From positions 3,286,001 to 3,350,000 of the forward strand of contig NZ_CP083387.1 of assembly GCF_020042345.1 (NCBI RefSeq): DNA of 64,000 nt, given 5' to 3'. This DNA is from Arachidicoccus terrestris (GTDB lineage: Bacteria > Bacteroidota > Bacteroidia > Chitinophagales > Chitinophagaceae). Numbering within the stretch: the stretch's first letter is position 1; every line of letters begins with the position of its first letter. The position numbers and the translations under genes are program-made. Below the pieces are notes generated by a model. It was not told where the DNA came from. It saw nothing but the letters and a program-made list of their open reading frames with translations, and did no database searches. Positions 63,194 through 64,000 of this stretch are shown one piece after another.

Positions 63194-63575
63194 TATTATG
63201 TATTTATATACAATTAGTTGTTATTATTTATATAACGATTTTCATTTAGGGCATTTCTTCAAATGTTGAATATTTAACTATATTTATTATTGTTGTATTA
63301 AATCAGATAGGTACTTGATATTGTAAATCATGTCAAAAATCATATGACCGTTTTTGAATATTTGTTTGCATTGGAAGAACTCTCTTATTTATATTAGTCA
63401 AATATTTAAATTATTAAAATTCGTATGTTTGAATTGGATGAGGATTATTTTTTCCGAAATCTTTAAGGATTTGTAAAAACTGTTATTAGATTTCAGTTTT
63501 AACTAAATCCTTCTTTGCTTCAGAAGATTTGCCTTATTTTTAGCCAACTATTTTTTTCATTAAATTTTTCATGCA
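63194..63575. other. Intergenic region with a long inverted repeat before GH125
   Basis: A/T-rich, no gene. An inverted repeat AAGGATTT-GTA-AAAACTG / CAGTTTT-AACT-AAATCCTT (63465-63482 with 63494-63512, 11-base loop) forms a stable hairpin, probably a WbqC terminator, though no clean T-run follows. A weak promoter (TTG 63515, N17, TATTTTTA 63535-63542) lies 34 bp before the GH125 start. Confidence 0.5.
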
Positions 63576-64000
63576 ATGCATCGTAGAAAATTTTTACAAC
63601 AATCTGCTATGGCGGGCGCAGGTGTGATGGTGGCAAAATCCGGCTTTTCCCGATTAACAAAATTTGAGGATTTTCCGGTAGTGAGGGTTCCGGTAGGACA
63701 ACGGAAATTTAGAAGTGATGCGGTAGAAGCTCTGATCACGGAGGTGAATCAGAAAATAGGTAACAAGGAAATTGCGTGGCTCTTTAATAATTGTTTTCCC
63801 AATACTTTAGATACGACCGTCGACTATTCTTTGATCGGTGGTAAACCAGATACGTTTGTTATTACCGGTGATATTGATGCGATGTGGTTGCGGGACAGCA
63901 CTGCGCAGGTTTCTCCCTATTTACCTTTATGTAAGAAGGATAAGAATCTGCATAAAATGATTGAGGGCGTCATTCGAAGACAGAATAAATGTATTATTAT
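63576..64000 (+). CDS. GH125 exo-alpha-mannosidase, N-terminal part (3' end outside window)
   Basis: Begins at ATG 63576 and is open to the window end (141 codons seen of an expected ~470-480). MHRRKFLQQSAMAGAGVMVA is a Tat-like/lipoprotein-like export signal with RR. The GH125 core is recognisable: IAWLFNNCFPNTLDTTV, DTFVITGDIDAMWLRDSTAQ, VSPYLPLCKKD, MIEGVIRRQNKCII. GH125 enzymes are metal-independent alpha-1,6-mannosidases. Asp in GDIDAMW and the RDS arginine bind mannose in relatives. Targets mannose-containing glycans, in keeping with the other glycan genes here. Confidence 0.92.
   Translation, partial: MHRRKFLQQSAMAGAGVMVAKSGFSRLTKFEDFPVVRVPVGQRKFRSDAVEALITEVNQKIGNKEIAWLFNNCFPNTLDTTVDYSLIGGKPDTFVITGDIDAMWLRDSTAQVSPYLPLCKKDKNLHKMIEGVIRRQNKCII

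Noticed and set aside
1-64000. CRISPR array, rRNA operon or insertion sequence
   Set aside because: No regularly spaced direct repeats, no rRNA-like stretch, and no transposase reading frame was found on either strand.

Overview
The window reads as chromosome of a Bacteroidota bacterium, most likely of the Chitinophagaceae/Sphingobacteriaceae type; the genus cannot be fixed from sequence alone. Reasons: promoters of the Bacteroidota form (TTG, 19-21 bp, TAnnTTTG; the best are upstream of the tRNA-Met and of the CobW-type GTPase operon), a TonB-dependent receptor with a carboxypeptidase-regulatory-like N-terminus, a DUF2723 membrane protein, TPR-membrane-LuxR regulators, and many secreted polysaccharide-active enzymes. 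No phage, integrase, insertion sequence, rRNA or CRISPR array was seen.

Layout. 1-2.3 kb: C-terminus of a serpin, guaA and a tRNA-Met with a strong promoter and terminator. 2.4-3.2 kb: decayed DUF234-type ATPase gene. 3.6-19.7 kb: a tight eight-gene minus-strand operon encoding, in transcription order, an endonuclease/exonuclease/phosphatase-fold enzyme, a 1467-residue DUF6603-like protein, three uncharacterised proteins (441, 287 and 1207 residues), two paralogous proteins ending in phage-tail-collar-like domains, and a phosphotransferase-fold protein. I do not recognise it as a described system, and it is the main candidate for something new.

19.9-27.7 kb: a metallophosphoesterase/PQQ-propeller fusion, the molybdate transporter modABC, a sulfatase, a TfoX-N protein and a Gfo/Idh/MocA oxidoreductase. 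27.7-31.8 kb: a probable metal (zinc?) homeostasis block with a TonB receptor, a COG0523 GTPase and a small partner protein, with paired TGCAAC-type boxes over its promoter. 32.0-36.1 kb: methionine synthesis (metF-like, metE) with a divergent Lrp/AsnC regulator. 36.2-38.6 kb: a DUF202 protein, an MRJP/yellow-like protein and an FMN reductase. 38.9-41.7 kb: an SPFH-SHOCT protein in an operon with two zinc-ribbon proteins and a DUF6620-like protein, reminiscent of the Bacillus ydjGHI envelope-stress genes.

42-64 kb: a TPR-LuxR regulator, a multidomain GH31 glycosidase (FN3, F5/8C, dockerin, cohesin), a decayed esterase, a PIG-L deacetylase-small membrane protein-sodium symporter operon, an SPFH/Arc-type pair, a structured intergenic element, a DUF2723 (O-mannosyltransferase-like) protein, a GH13 amylase-family enzyme, a MoxR-like ATPase, a LEA-type lipoprotein, a WbqC-like protein and the start of a GH125 mannosidase running off the end. 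Much of this half fits glycan harvesting (GH31, GH13, GH125, PIG-L, symporter, sulfatase), although the genes do not form one polysaccharide-utilisation locus and there is no SusC/SusD pair.
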